The translations under genes were made by a program, and so were the position numbers. From Cantharellus purpuraceus (taxonomy: Eukaryota; Basidiomycota; Agaricomycetes; Cantharellales; Hydnaceae), in contig JALBUN010000018.1 of the NCBI GenBank assembly GCA_025174535.1, positions 877,001 to 941,000 on the forward strand: DNA of 64,000 bases, given 5' to 3'. The notes below the pieces were generated by a model. It saw nothing but the letters and a program-made list of their open reading frames with translations. It did no database searches and was not told the origin of the DNA. Shown here piece after piece: positions 1-11,054 of the stretch; the first letter of the stretch is position 1, and each line of letters opens with the position of its first letter.

Positions 1-554
1 CTGTATTCGATTGCACTCGAAGTAGTGATTGTCCTGCTTTGGATGTGAGTGTAGTATCTGCCTCACGTGACTACAAATCTACAGGGTGAGATTGTTTGTC
101 GATAGTCCTGCCATTAGTGCTCTTGTTTAAGTTACTAGTGTGTACTGCCTTTGCAGAGCATTAGGATCTTGAACTTGTGTGAAGCAGTTGCTAGACTACT
201 TCACACATTGCTGTTACCTGCTTCAGAGTGTCACTGGTTGGACGGTTGGATTCATCCACCTACTTCCTCTAGCCTCTAAGTGCATTCCCCTCTTTTTGGA
301 ATATCTGGACCCCTAAGCATCTGTGAACTCTAGACTCTGGAAGTCTTATTCATTCCCTGCTGCTAAGAAACATATTACCTTCCTGCGTATTGTCTGCATT
401 GACCATTACAAGGGATTGTAACCAAAGTACAAATGTTAAATTGTTTCTGGAGTTGTACTGCAGTAGGATTTGATATTCTTCTTAGCTGTTCATTCACGGA
501 ATTGTGGTGATTTAGAGTTTGCCCTAACACCATAATTTTGCAGGTTCCAAAACA
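1..554 (+). mobile_element. 3' part of a long copia-type LTR (E/F family), cut by window edge
   Basis: This stretch nearly repeats 4327-4887 and ends in the terminal motif GGTTCCAAAACA shared by all E and F LTRs here. Its 5' part lies outside the window. It joins directly to the middle of a copia pol gene at 555, so it is probably a separate LTR inserted into that gene rather than the gene's own 5' LTR. The left target duplication cannot be tested. E and F cannot be told apart because they share this 3' half. There is no gene here. Confidence 0.8.
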
Positions 555-2112
555 CATGCACCTATGCTGAAGCTATGAAGCATCCTGAAGCAAATAGATG
601 GTGTGAGGCCACAGATGCAGAAATACAAGCCCAATCGGACAATGGCATGTGGGAGCTTGTCAAGCTACCACCTGGAGAAAAGACCATAGGCTGCAGGTGG
701 ATATTCCACATAAATTGAATATCGATCGATCGATCAACAGGTTTAAAGCATGGCTTGTTGTGAAGGGGTACAGTCAATGCCCAGGCATAGACTTTGATGA
801 AGTATTTGCACCAACCACTTGTTGGGCTGCACTATGTACCATTCTTGTGCAGGGAGCACTCTCTGGCACTCACATTGAATCCATGGAAATCTCAAATGCA
901 TACCTAAATGGCATATTAGATGACAGCATCACAATTTACATGGATCAGCCTGAAGGATACCACCAAGGTGGACCAAATCACATAGGCAAGCTGAGGAGGG
1001 GACTGTATGGACTATGACAAAGTGGATGGCTCTGGTATGAAAAATTAGGCAAATGCCTTAAGGACATGGAATATGTGTAGCTTCAATTGGATTCCAGTCT
1101 ATACATATGGGAAAGCAAGTCCATGAGGATCATAATACCAGTGTTTGTTGACGACCTGACACTCATATCAAATTCAAAAGAGGAACTGGATTGTGCCAAA
1201 GAGGAGTTAGCCAAATCATTCAAACTCAGAGACTTAGGCCCTACCACCAGTCTTCTCAGAGTTGAGATCGTGTATGACAGAGAAAAGCACACCCTAAGGC
1301 TTTCCCAAAGACAATATATAGAAGATGTATTAGCCCACTATGGAATGTTGGACTGCAGACCAGTTTCCACTCTGATGGTTACAGGAACACAACTTAGTGT
1401 GACAATGAGACCATCATTGCCAGAAGAAGAAGAATCAATGAAGGACATAATGTACATGAATGTCATTGGAGCACTAAACTACCTGGCAGTGGTGACGTGG
1501 CCTGACATCTCATATGCAGTTGGATGTCTTGCAAGATTCAACTCAAATCCTGGCCCCAAGCACTGGATGGCAGCAAAGCATTTGCTCCATTATCTGAATG
1601 GAACCAAAGAGTCACAACTAACTTACACTCCAACCACATTGAATGATCCATTTGAGATGTGGGCTGATGCCGATCGCAGAGGAAACCCAGATAACAGACA
1701 ATCAACCACAGGGTATGTGGCTAGGATTGGAGGAGGGGTGATTTGCTGGGCTAGTAAGTTACAGCCTGTCATGATGCTGTCAACCACCGAGGCTGAACAT
1801 ATAGTGGCGGCAACAGCAGGAGCAGAAGTGGTCTGGTTGAGGAATCTTTTCAATGAAATAGAAACACCAGTCTCAAGGCCATTACGCATCTTCATGGACA
1901 ATCAATCAGCTATGTCTGTAGCAAGAAACCCTGAACACCATGGGTGTATGAAACATCTCAACCTCCAATATTTTTGGCTATGCAAAAAGGTTGCGGGGCA
2001 GGAGATAGAAGTGGGATGTGTACCTACTGGCAATATGACCGCAGATATCTTGATGAAGGCTCTTCCGCAGGAGATGATAGAGCTCCATAAGACATTGATG
2101 GGATTACTGTAG
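555..2112 (+). pseudogene. Ty1/copia pol fragment: reverse transcriptase and RNase H, broken
   Basis: The translation starts inside pol with the copia RT_2 pattern (EAMKHPEANRWCEA, then WELVKLPPGEKTIGCRWIF) and runs through the RT active site PVFVDD near 1140-1158. The RNase H region follows, with STTGYVARIGGGVICWASK and LSTTEAEH, and the C-terminal GNMTADILMKALP. Gag, protease and integrase are absent; the LTR at 1-554 abuts the RT start. Two in-frame stops, TGA at 1015-1017 after GLYGL and TAG near 1078, stand where relatives have coding triplets, and CGA to TGA fits the first. The stretch 1087-2112 is otherwise open for 341 residues. The element is dead, but the family is clear. It is followed at 2131-2140 by a purine tract and at 2141 by an LTR. 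Confidence 0.9.
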
Positions 2113-2130
2113 GACATGCAGATGTATAGC

Positions 2131-2140
2131 GTCAAGGGGG
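2131..2140 (+). promoter_or_regulatory. Polypurine tract before the copia 3' LTR
   Basis: GTCAAGGGGG lies directly before TGTATTGAATG, the presumed LTR start, and 18 bases after the pol stop. This is the expected place for the plus-strand primer of a copia element. It decides the LTR start at 2141. Confidence 0.6.
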
Positions 2141-2652
2141 TGTATTGAATGATGACGCAATATTGACTGCGAGTTTGGTACAATTTGGTCAGTGGAGTCT
2201 GAATGATGGACAGGATTTGTGGACTTGTTCTCACAAACTATCACCACTAATCCCAGGTACAATAGATATTTGATGTATGATTTGTGGACTTGTTCTCACA
2301 AACTATCACCATGAATCCCAGATCCATACAGATCACAACTATCATCTTTCACTGCGTTTATTAATATTCTCTATTTTTCCATATTTTTTTGGGAATATTC
2401 CATGCAGAACTTGGCCCAGAATGCTCTTATTCTGCTGTGCTACAGTTGTGGACCCATAGGCACCCACAAACCTTCACACAGTCAGCACTCCACCTCTGGA
2501 CCAGGCATTTGGCCTGAATTTAAGCTCAGATGTCTCTGATCAATAAATATTCTCTAACTTGACAACCACAGCCTCTCAGGGCACTATTTTCCATGGAGAT
2601 CATCACCTGAGATGTGGCTATCCATGGCTGTGCAAACCAGTGCAGAAAACAG
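2141..2652 (+). mobile_element. Copia 3' LTR (E variant), first piece
   Basis: This is the 5' piece of the LTR that follows the copia pol. It begins TGTATTGAATG after the purine tract and merges near 2365 into sequence shared with the E LTRs (CTCTATTTTTCCATATTTTT). A segment with TTTGTGGACTTGTTCTCACA is tandemly duplicated near 2215-2255 and 2279-2318. The LTR is interrupted at 2652 by LTR C with target duplication AACAG (2648-2652 and 18107-18111). It resumes at 18112 and ends at 20003, about 1.5 kb when the inserts are ignored. There is no gene here. Confidence 0.7.
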
Positions 2653-3450
2653 TGTTGGGGTATATGCAGTTCTAAACTACTTCAAATAAGGACTATTATT
2701 TAGTAGTTTAAAGGTATTTCAAATGTTCTATTGAATGTACTTATATTTCGCTTTTTTGTGTATTTGAGCCCACAAGTGTACACAAGGGGTCGGTTGCTGA
2801 TATAATCTGTCATTCAACTCCGACGAGCACTCACGTGCGAGCAAATGATGCACGCATTACATAATCATCGGAGTTTGTGCACTTCAGCCAAAAGCGGCCA
2901 CAGAAGCTTCTGACACCTTCCTGGACCTTCCACAAGGTTCCCCAGCCTTCTCTTTCCTTCCAGGGGCTTCCCTAAGCACCAGGAATGTTCTCTGATTAGT
3001 TACATAAGCTAGATAGTCCATGTATATAAAAAGGGCTGCAACAGCAGTGCAATAAATAAGATCTTTTTACCACACACATACAGCAGTGTCTACTCAAGCA
3101 TTGAGTAATCATCACATAAGCATCATGCTTATATCAGCTACTCTTAGTGTATATTAACTTTGATTGACTCTTGGAGAAGCCAGAAGTTATTATATTACAA
3201 GTGCAGCAGGCTCTAATATTAATCAAACTCGGAGAAGAGGTCAATATGGAGTAACTGATTAGTAATTAACACACTACAAGCCCACTTGGAGCAGTAACTT
3301 GAAGTGTATTAATTGTTATTCATTGATCAAGAACCTTACACATGTAATTGAGACTCTGAGGTTAGTCAAATTATCACGTATCAGGCTATTGGTTATAATC
3401 AAGAATCTTGCATGTTTAATTGAGACTCTGAGGTTAGTCAGGTTAACACA
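2653..3450 (+). mobile_element. LTR family C, 5' piece
   Basis: It starts TGTTGGGGTATATGC. It is the forward counterpart of the minus-strand copy at 25764-27143. A TATA-like TATATAAAAAGG is seen at about 3023-3034 and AATAAA near 3052, as in an LTR promoter and poly(A) region. A degenerate direct repeat with the core ATTGAGACTCTGAGGTTAGTC recurs near 3345-3440. Insertion AACAG duplications lie outside the C ends. The LTR is broken at 3450 by an F LTR and at 4914 by gypsy A; 22 bases of C survive at 4893-4914. Confidence 0.8.
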
Positions 3451-4887
3451 TGTATGGGAACTGGTTTTCCCTTAAAAGATCTTGTTTAAAGTCCCGAAAC
3501 TGTACAATTTCGCTTCATGGCCTTAAAATATCAGCATATATCTGCTGCTTTCTCTTGATTCAGGGCCATTCAAATATTCTCTATTTTTTTATATTTTTTT
3601 GGGAATTTTCCATGCAGAAATGAGTCTACAAACTTATTGTTCTGCTGGGCAAAGTTTTGGGACCCACATGGACCCACAAACCTTCGCAGATGTCAGCAGC
3701 CCCAAAGTCAGCCAGAGTCACCCAGACAACTGACTCATTTTCAATCACATGACTCATTTCAATCTCCGACTCAATCTGGTCATCACTGCCAGTAAATGCT
3801 CAATATCTTCACAACCACTGCACCTCCTGACTCCATTTTCAGTGGAGAGTGCAATAGAAGCTGTGCCTACCCATAGCTGTGCTGATAAGTATTGACTGAG
3901 TTATTTGAGTAATGGTGACTCATGCAATGACTCCTGCCATGACTCATGCTATGACTCCTTCCATGACTCATACCATGACTCTGTGATTACTCATACTATG
4001 ACTCCTGCTCTGAGTCACAATATGACTCCATCCATGACTCATGCCATGAGTCAGAGCAAATCCAAGCAGCTCATTGGCTAGGAAACTTCCACCCCCTTCT
4101 CACATATTCCACTAGCTTCCAGTAGTTTCCATCTATTAATAGGTAGAAGTTTCCAGTAGTATTAGTCAGCTCCTGTAAATACAATATAAAAGGAGCCCAT
4201 TCTGCCTCTGAATAAATAACCATTTCTACCCCATCATTTGCACATCAGTGTGACTAGAGTGACATACAGTGTCATCCTCTATATCTCAGTAACTGTTGAT
4301 TGTCCAGTTCAAGGGTCGCTTACAGTTGTGTAACTGTATTCGATTGCACTCGAAGTAGTGATTGTCCTGCTTTGGGCATGAGTGTAGTATCTGCCTCACG
4401 TGACTACGAATCTACAGGGTGAGATTGTTTGTCGATAGTCCTGCCATTAGTGCTCTTGTTTAAGTTACTAGTGTGTACTGCCTTTGCAGAGCATTAGGAT
4501 CTTGGACTTGTGTGAAGCAGTTGCTAGACTACTTCACACATTGCTGTTACCTGCTTCAGAGTGTCACTGGTTGGACGGTTGGATTCATCCACCTACTTCC
4601 TCTAGCCTCTAAGTGCATTCCCCTCTTTTTGGAATATCTGGACCCCTAAGCGTCCGTGAACTCTAGACTCTGGAAGTCTTATTCATTCCCTGCTGCTAAG
4701 AAACGTATTACCTTCCTGCGTATTGTCTGCATTGACCATTACAAGGGATTGTAACCAAAGTACAAACGTTAAATTGTTTCTGGAGTTGTGCTGCAGTAGG
4801 ATTTGATATTCTTCTTAGCTGTTCATTCACAGAATTGTGGTGATTTAGAGTTTGCCCTAACACCATAATTTTGCAGGTTCCAAAACA
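3451..4887 (+). mobile_element. Solo LTR family F, 1437 bp, inserted in LTR C
   Basis: It begins TGTATGGGAACTGG and ends GGTTCCAAAACA. The five bases before it (ACACA, 3446-3450) and after it (ACACG, 4888-4892) are a target duplication with one change. Removing the element restores the C sequence seen at 26340-26370. It carries many TGACTCA sites (3731-4056), TATAAAAGG at 4185 and AATAAA near 4211. No internal element sequence is present, so this is a solo LTR left by recombination. Confidence 0.9.
3729..4056. promoter_or_regulatory. Array of TGACTCA/TGACTCC sites in the LTR U3 region
   Basis: About thirteen TGACTC or GAGTCA hexamers lie here, several as full ATGACTCAT, which is the consensus of Gcn4/AP-1-type bZIP factors. 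They begin at 3731 and 3750 and continue densely from about 3916 to 4054, arranged partly as a 24-base tandem unit alternating ATGACTCAT and ATGACTCCT. The array ends about 130 bases before TATAAAAGG at 4185. Binding is inferred from the consensus only. Two further copies lie at 44540-44880 and 51535-51920. Confidence 0.5.
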
Positions 4888-4914
4888 ACACGTACTTTGC
4901 TATTGATCGGTTGG

Positions 4915-5844
4915 TGTCAGGGTTCAAATAAGTCATATTCTATTTTTAGTATTTTCTCTTGACACCCCTATCAGCGCAGCCTGTCAGGGTGCGTCTCCCC
5001 TATTTCATTGCCCCTATCACTTCCCCTATCTTTCCTCCCCTATCTTGGTTCTCCTATCCGTCTCCATCATTTAGACGCTTGTTCGGAATCATGTCAGTAT
5101 ACAATATTCTGATGTATAGGAGATATACATCAGGATTTCAATGATACATAAAGCCAGGGAGTTACAATTTGGATATCTTAAAAGATTTCGGATGTGTGAA
5201 ATTTTCATAAATATAAACATATATTCTATATTTTAATAAACTTTAAAAGATAAGATATTTGGTTGAGATGAACATAATCATTTACATGGATATAATAGGA
5301 ATGTATATATGAATATAATTGGTATTATATAGGGTATTTAGATATACAAATACCAGGTGGGGATTAAAGATAGTTCAAATTATGTTACAAGTATTGTATA
5401 AGAAAGAATCAATGATATTTGGATGTTCCTTCAAGAGAGTTGCCACCACTAAATGGGGAAAAAACAATTATTTTTGAGAATTATGCCAAAATATCACAAT
5501 ATGTTTTAATCTAGTATATTGTGTAAAATTTGAGAATCATGTTGAAATATGAAAATAAGTTTGAATTGAAGTGTATTGTATAAAATTTGAGGAAAATAGG
5601 TTGTACATATGTATTTGTTGTATTTCTGAATAAGCGTCTTAGTATAAAGACTCGCCTTGGTGCAGTGTGATCCCCTCAGCTTGATCTCTGAGGATATCCG
5701 CTGTACCAGGTAAGTCCCATGTATTTATCAGAAACAGCTGTATAGACTGAGGATATCCGCTGTACCAGCTGGCATTATTTCTTATCAGCTCTCACTTATT
5801 GAGTATCTTGTTGTTGTGGCCTCGTCATCAGCGTCGCCCTCACA
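4915..5844 (+). repeat. Gypsy A 5' LTR (362 bp plus a MITE insert)
   Basis: It runs TGTCAGGGTTC to CGCCCTCACA and matches 17243-17602. The MITE at 5074-5638 plus a three-base TTA duplication splits it. The core promoter TATAAAG is at 5643-5649, and the probable transcript start, AGCTTGATCT, is 35 bases downstream. The MITE sits immediately upstream of that TATA box. Confidence 0.9.
5074..5638. mobile_element. 565-bp MITE, Harbinger-like (TTA target duplication)
   Basis: The ends are inverted repeats, GACGCTTGTTCGGAA at left and the complement of GACGCTTATTCAGAA at right. TTA is duplicated at 5071-5073 and 5639-5641; deleting the insert plus one TTA restores the LTR sequence ATTTAGTATAAAG seen at 17395-17407. 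The interior is AT-rich with no transposase-like ORF. A second copy lies at 29965-30501 in opposite orientation. A three-base TTA/TAA duplication is the mark of PIF/Harbinger elements, but the terminal bases are not the usual ones, so the superfamily is an inference. Confidence 0.85.
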
Positions 5845-5846
5845 GA

Positions 5847-5856
5847 AGATCAAGCT
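5847..5856 (+). promoter_or_regulatory. Putative self-priming primer binding site of gypsy A
   Basis: AGATCAAGCT begins two bases after the LTR end and is the exact reverse complement of AGCTTGATCT at 5678-5687 in the same LTR, about 35 bases after its TATA box. It does not start TGG as a tRNA 3'-end primer site would. In the Tf1/sushi group, reverse transcription is primed by the 5' end of the element's own RNA pairing just after the LTR, and this geometry fits. The transcript start is assumed, not known. Confidence 0.5.
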
Positions 5857-5912
5857 CATAAGACGACCCCACACCTCATAACACTTTCCCTATTAACTAC
5901 TTCACCGATACC

Positions 5913-7055
5913 ATGACCGATCAGCTCCCTGAAGCCTATTGGGACACTCTAGGTGAAAGTGGTGGCTTTCTGCGAGCGTTGTTCAACACCCAGGCGCAGC
6001 AGCTCCAGCAGCTGCAACTCCAGAACCAGCACCTCCAAAGCCAGTTCGCCAATGTCCAGAACAACCTAGCAGATGCTGCCACTGCTGCCGCCATTGCTGC
6101 AGCACAGACCATCTCTCAGACCACCTCATTTCCCACACCTTCTCCTACATCGTCATCCGTTCGCCCAATAAGGGCAGCCGAACCAGCCAAATTCAATGGA
6201 GATCGTGCAGAGACGGAAGGTTTCATTCGCTCTATCAGGCTTGCCATTGCAGTCCAGCCTACATCTTTCCCAGATGAGCGGACCAAGATCCTCTATGCCC
6301 TCTCTTTTATGACAGGAGGTTCTGCTGAAGTATGGGTGCACAATGAGACACAGGCAGTCATTGACAGGACCTCACCACTCTCCACCTTGGAGGAATTCAT
6401 TAAGCAAGTGGAGAACGCTTTTGGGGACCCTGACCGCTCTCGAACAGCACGAACAAAGCTACACGATCTTAGGATGACACCTGGCATGTCAGCGGATGAA
6501 TACACGGCACAGTTTGAGATACTAGCAGGAAGGACTGGGTTTAATGATGCAGCACTGGAAGATGCCTATGCCCGAGGGCTCCCTGCAATGATTCTTGACA
6601 AGATCCATGCACAGCCATCCCTCCCGTCCGATCTCAAGGCATGGAAGGAAGCGGCCTGTCAAATTGACCGCAACCACCGTCGTCTTCTAGAAGTGAGACG
6701 TGCTCAGACTTCCCTCACTCCTGCCCGCTCTACCCCATCCTGCCCTCACAGCACTCCGGTCATCTCTGTACCAACTACCTTGGCAACCTCTAATGGTGCT
6801 GCACCTATGGATATTGACTCCAACCGCCATCGCATTGAGACTCGGACATGCTACAACTGTGGAAAGCGTGGCCATATATCCCCAGCATGCCCTGAACCAC
6901 GCAAGGAACGTATCCGAGCTGATCTCACACAAACAGCAATTGCAGGCATGATATCAGAGTCAGTAGCAGCTGCACTGAAGGCCAAGGAAGAAGCACAGAA
7001 GGCAGTAATTCCAAAGCAAGAGGAGAAGCAGGATTTTCAGGCCAGTCAGCAGTGA
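5913..7055 (+). CDS. Gypsy A copy 1 Gag (380 aa)
   Basis: This is the capsid/nucleocapsid protein of the chromovirus. The ATG at 5913 is the first after the primer site. A Gln/Ala-rich N terminus (about residues 28-75) precedes a Retrotrans_gag-type region (about 85-250: AEPAKFNGDRAETEGFIR, then WVHNETQAV, FGDPDRSRTARTKLHDL, MSADEYTAQFE). One CCHC zinc knuckle follows, CYNCGKRGHISPACPEP, near residues 313-329. The gene ends TGA at 7053-7055. Pol lies in the -1 frame and overlaps the end of gag, so Gag-Pol would need a -1 frameshift or reinitiation; I see no convincing slippery heptamer. The ORF is intact and longer than that of copy 2. Confidence 0.93.
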   Translation: MTDQLPEAYWDTLGESGGFLRALFNTQAQQLQQLQLQNQHLQSQFANVQNNLADAATAAAIAAAQTISQTTSFPTPSPTSSSVRPIRAAEPAKFNGDRAETEGFIRSIRLAIAVQPTSFPDERTKILYALSFMTGGSAEVWVHNETQAVIDRTSPLSTLEEFIKQVENAFGDPDRSRTARTKLHDLRMTPGMSADEYTAQFEILAGRTGFNDAALEDAYARGLPAMILDKIHAQPSLPSDLKAWKEAACQIDRNHRRLLEVRRAQTSLTPARSTPSCPHSTPVISVPTTLATSNGAAPMDIDSNRHRIETRTCYNCGKRGHISPACPEPRKERIRADLTQTAIAGMISESVAAALKAKEEAQKAVIPKQEEKQDFQASQQ

Positions 7056-10000
7056 AGAGCATGCCCTGCCTGACAAACCGGTTTTCAGTTCTTGAATCAT
7101 GTACTGTAGGGCTCACAAGCGATATGTTACATGCACACTCCCTTGTCCATCAGACTGAAACCAAAACAGCCATGCCTGAAACCCCTTCTCAACTTCCAGC
7201 TAAACATGATGACCCTCCTCGTCTCTACCTTCGATCTGCAGACATCCATCGATGTACAAGAATTCCCATGAAAATCCATTCGGTAGACACTGGATACCCT
7301 CTAGCCGTGGATGCACTCCTCGATAGTGGTGCTACAGGAATGTTCATTGATGCAGAATATGTCAAAGCAGAGAAACTTTGAACACGCCCTCTACCACGTG
7401 CCATACCTGTTTATAACATTGATGGGACCCCAAATGAAGCAGGTTCAATCAAGGAAGAAGTCGATCTCATCTGCACATATGGGACCCATACCGAACGTGC
7501 CACATTTTCAGTCACAAGCCTGGGAACCTTTGGCATAATTGTTGGGCACACCTGGCTTGTGAGGCACAACCCAGAGGTAGACTGGCGTACAGGAAAGGTA
7601 CAGATGACTCGCTGCCCTGATTCATGTGGAGAAGTACCAGAACACAAAGAGCATTCGCTTGGTACAACTCCTTCAAATGGCAAGAACTCACACGGGCAAC
7701 CCCAATACGAGGGAGACCGAACATTTGTTATCTTTGTAGAAGACTTGGAGAATATCTATGCTGGTTCAACAGTTTCTCAACAGCTCGCACAGAAGGCTGC
7801 AGAATCTACTCCAGTCAAAACCTTTGAGGAGATTGTCCCAAAGGCGTACTGGGGATTTAAGGATGTTTTTGCAAAGGAGTCCTTTGACCAACTTCCACCT
7901 CGAAAACTGTGGGACCACGCTATTGAACTCACTCCAGGAGCGCAACCCTTCAGCACAAAGGTCTATCCAATGTCCCCAAATGAGCAGAAGGAGTTGGACG
8001 CATTCCTTGAGGAGAACCTACGGAATCATCGTGATACGCCCTTCCAAGTCACCCATGGCATCCCCTGTCTTTTTTGTGAAGAAGAAGGACGGTAATCTTC
8101 GTTTTGTGCAAGACTACCGCAAGCTGAATGATATCACAATCAAGAACGCCTACCCACTACCCCTGGTACCAGACATCATGAATAAAATTGCCGCAGCCAA
8201 TGCCAAGTACTTTACCAAGCTTGACATCCGATGGGGATATAACAATGTGCGTATTAAAGAGGGCGATGAGTGGAAGGCAGCCTTTCGAACCAATCGTGGT
8301 CTATTTGAACCCCTGGTCATGTTCTTTGGTCTCACAAACAGCCCAGCAACCTTTCAGACGATGATGAATGGCATTTTCAAGGAGCTCATTGATGATGGCA
8401 CTATGGTAGTGTTCATGGTCGACATCCTCATTTTCACTGAATCCCTAGAACAACACCACACGATTGTGCAATCTGTCCTTGAAATTCTTCGGGCCAACCA
8501 CCTGTACCTCAAACCAGAGAAATGCCTTTTCTCGCAACAGAAGGTAGATTATCTTGGATTGATTCTCTCACAGGGACAGGTAGCTATGGACCCAGTTAAG
8601 GTGGCGGGAGTCAGGGACTGGCCCACACCACGCAATGTGACAGAAGTCAAATCCTTCCTGGGTTTCATCAATTTCTATCGTCGCTTCATTGAGGACTTCT
8701 CACATATCGCAAAGCCTCTGAATCGGTTAACAAAGGCAGATACACAGTGGTCTTGGATACCTGATGGCCCAGAACAAGAAGCCTTTGATAAACTCAAGCA
8801 GCTTGTCATGTCAACTCCAATCCTTGTCCTCCCAGATCAAACCAAGCATTTTCGACTAGAGACAGATGCTTCAGCATATGCAACAGGTGCTGTTCTATCT
8901 CAACTCTGTGACGATGAGAAATGGAGGCCGGTAGGTTTTGTATCCAAGAGCCTTTCAGATGCAGAGCGCAACTATGCCATCCATGATAAGGAATTGCTCT
9001 CAGTCATCCGTGGACTAGAAGAATGGCGCCACATCTTGGAAGGGACCAAATACAAGATTGAAATCCTTAACGATCATCAAAACCTCACATATTTCCGTAC
9101 AGCTCAGAATCTCAATCGTCGACAAGCTCGCTGGTCACTATACCTTTCTCGTTTTGACTTTGAACTGATCCACCGTCCTGGACGACATTCAGCCAAACCT
9201 GATGCCCTCTCACGACGTGTAGATCATAAGCGGGGGAGGAAGATAACCAGAACCAGGTTCTTCTTGGCCCTGAGCTGTTCCACATCGATGCGACATCCAC
9301 CTATCCAGGGCCAGAAGCTCAAATGATCACAGGAGAAGGAGACATATTCCTGGAACGTGTGCGGAACTGCACCAACAGAGATGAAAAGGTTGTAAAGGCT
9401 CTTAAGGAACTTGGTCCCTCTCGGAATTTACGAGGACAGGAATGGACCGAGGAGAATGGACTTGTCCTCTATCGTGGCAAGGTATATGTCCCTCTTGACC
9501 CAAAATTGCGCCATGACATTGTAAGGGCACACCACGATACTCACATTACAGGTCACCCTGGTCGCTGGAGAACAACAGAACTTGTATCCCGCAGCTACTG
9601 GTGGCCTGGATTTGGACGATACATTGCCAAATATGTCAAGGGATGTGACCTCTGCAATCGGACAAAAACTTTCCCTGCTCCTCCTATGGGTAAACTCCTG
9701 CCTAATCGTGTCCCAGATCGGAGGTGGCAAGTGATATCTGTTGACCTTATTGTAGAACTACCCATCAGCCATGGCTATGATGCACTCCTTGTCGTTGTGG
9801 ACCGTCTTTCCAAACAAGCACATGTTATCCCTACCACCTCTGACATCAACTCCATAGGAGTTGCACGACTTTTCCGAGACCATGTGTGGAAACACCATGG
9901 CCTTCCTGAGGAGATCATCAGTGACCGTGGCACCCAGTTTGTCTCTCAATTTATGCGTGAGCTCAATAAGCTTTTGGGGATCAAGGTTGCAGCATCCACA

Positions 10001-10948
10001 GCATATCATCCACAAACCGATGGTCAGACGGAAAGGGTAAATCAAGAAATTGAACAATACTTGAGGCTTTTCGTCAATCAGCGCCAGGATGACTGGATTG
10101 AGTGGGTTCCTCTTGCAGAATTCACATACAACAACCGCATCCACTCCTCCACGCAATCAACCCCCTTCATGCTTGATACAGGCCAACACCCAAGGCTTGG
10201 GCTAGAGCCAATCCGAGAGACACGACTTGAAGCACTGGAAGAATTCACTGAGCGTATGGAGACAGCCACCACTGAGGCTTGCTCTGCCCTGGAAAAGGCA
10301 GCAGATGATATGGCACGATTCTATGATGCCCATCGGCAAGCAGCCCCAGTATACAAACTTGGTGACAAGGTCTGGCTCAATGCACAAAATATCACCACCA
10401 CCCGTCCAACCAAGAAACTTGATCACAAATGGTTAGGACCGTATGTGATTAATAAGGTGGTCTCACGAAATGCCTATGGCCTACGACTTCCCCCAATCTT
10501 TGGCCGCACTCATCCAGTGTTCTCTGTTGTCTTACTCCGTCCTTATGAAAAGGATCCCATCCCTGAACGCCAGTCATCTCCTCCACCACCTCCAGTCATT
10601 CGAGATGGAGTACAGGAATACGTAGTTGAGAAGATCCTTGACAGCAGAGTTTTCCGAGGAAGACTGGAATATCTGGTGCGTTGGAAGGGCTATGGAGCTG
10701 CTGACGACCTCTGGATCCCAGCTAAGGATGCCAGTGGGGCTAGAAGGCGCATTGCAGACTTCCATCAGGAAAATCCTGAAGCCCCAAGGCGTATTTCGGC
10801 AGCCACCTATGTGGCTCTTCCCTTCAGACGCTTTGAGAACTTCACAGAACCTCCCAAACAGGTCCTCTTTGATTGGACAGCTGGCAGGAACCCAACACGT
10901 GGTACTGGACACATTTCAGAGCCGCAGAATAGGCACAATGAAGCTTAG
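7052..10948 (+). pseudogene. Gypsy A copy 1 Pol, inactivated (TGA, two frameshifts, RT FMVD)
   Basis: Domains in order: aspartic protease (LLDSGATGMFIDAEYV, near 7310-7370), reverse transcriptase (FFVKKKDGNLRFVQDYR onwards), RNase H (LETDASAYATGAV), integrase zinc region and DD35E core, and chromodomain (near 10,615-10,790). Lesions: in-frame TGA at 7379-7381, shared with copy 2; an extra base near 8033, giving HRDTPFQV against HRIRPSKS; and a missing base in the G run near 9231-9236 that returns to the first frame. The RT motif reads FMVD (8415-8423) where copy 2 has FMDD, so a catalytic aspartate is lost. The length is otherwise that of a normal Pol. The piece 9323-10948 is open for 541 residues. 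Confidence 0.93.
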
Positions 10949-11054
10949 CGCTCACCAAATTCATCCATGCTGAAATTCCACTAACTGTATATAAGCCAGT
11001 GAATCCACTTCCCCTTCCTCAGTAAAACCATCATCGTTCACTACCCAACCCACC

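Noticed and set aside
4959..5144. 61-codon ORF over the LTR and MITE junction
   Set aside because: It spans an insertion boundary and so cannot be an old gene; its tail reappears at 30431 only because the MITE is repeated.
6054..6257. The 198-base segment missing in gag copy 2 as a spliced intron
   Set aside because: The boundaries fall in a GTCCAG repeat and no placement gives GT at the start with AG at the end. In copy 1 the segment is open coding sequence. Microhomology deletion fits better.
7000..7056. Programmed -1 frameshift heptamer between gag and pol of gypsy A
   Set aside because: The frames do overlap in the -1 sense, but no heptamer of the X XXY YYZ type in the gag frame is convincing; other mechanisms remain open.
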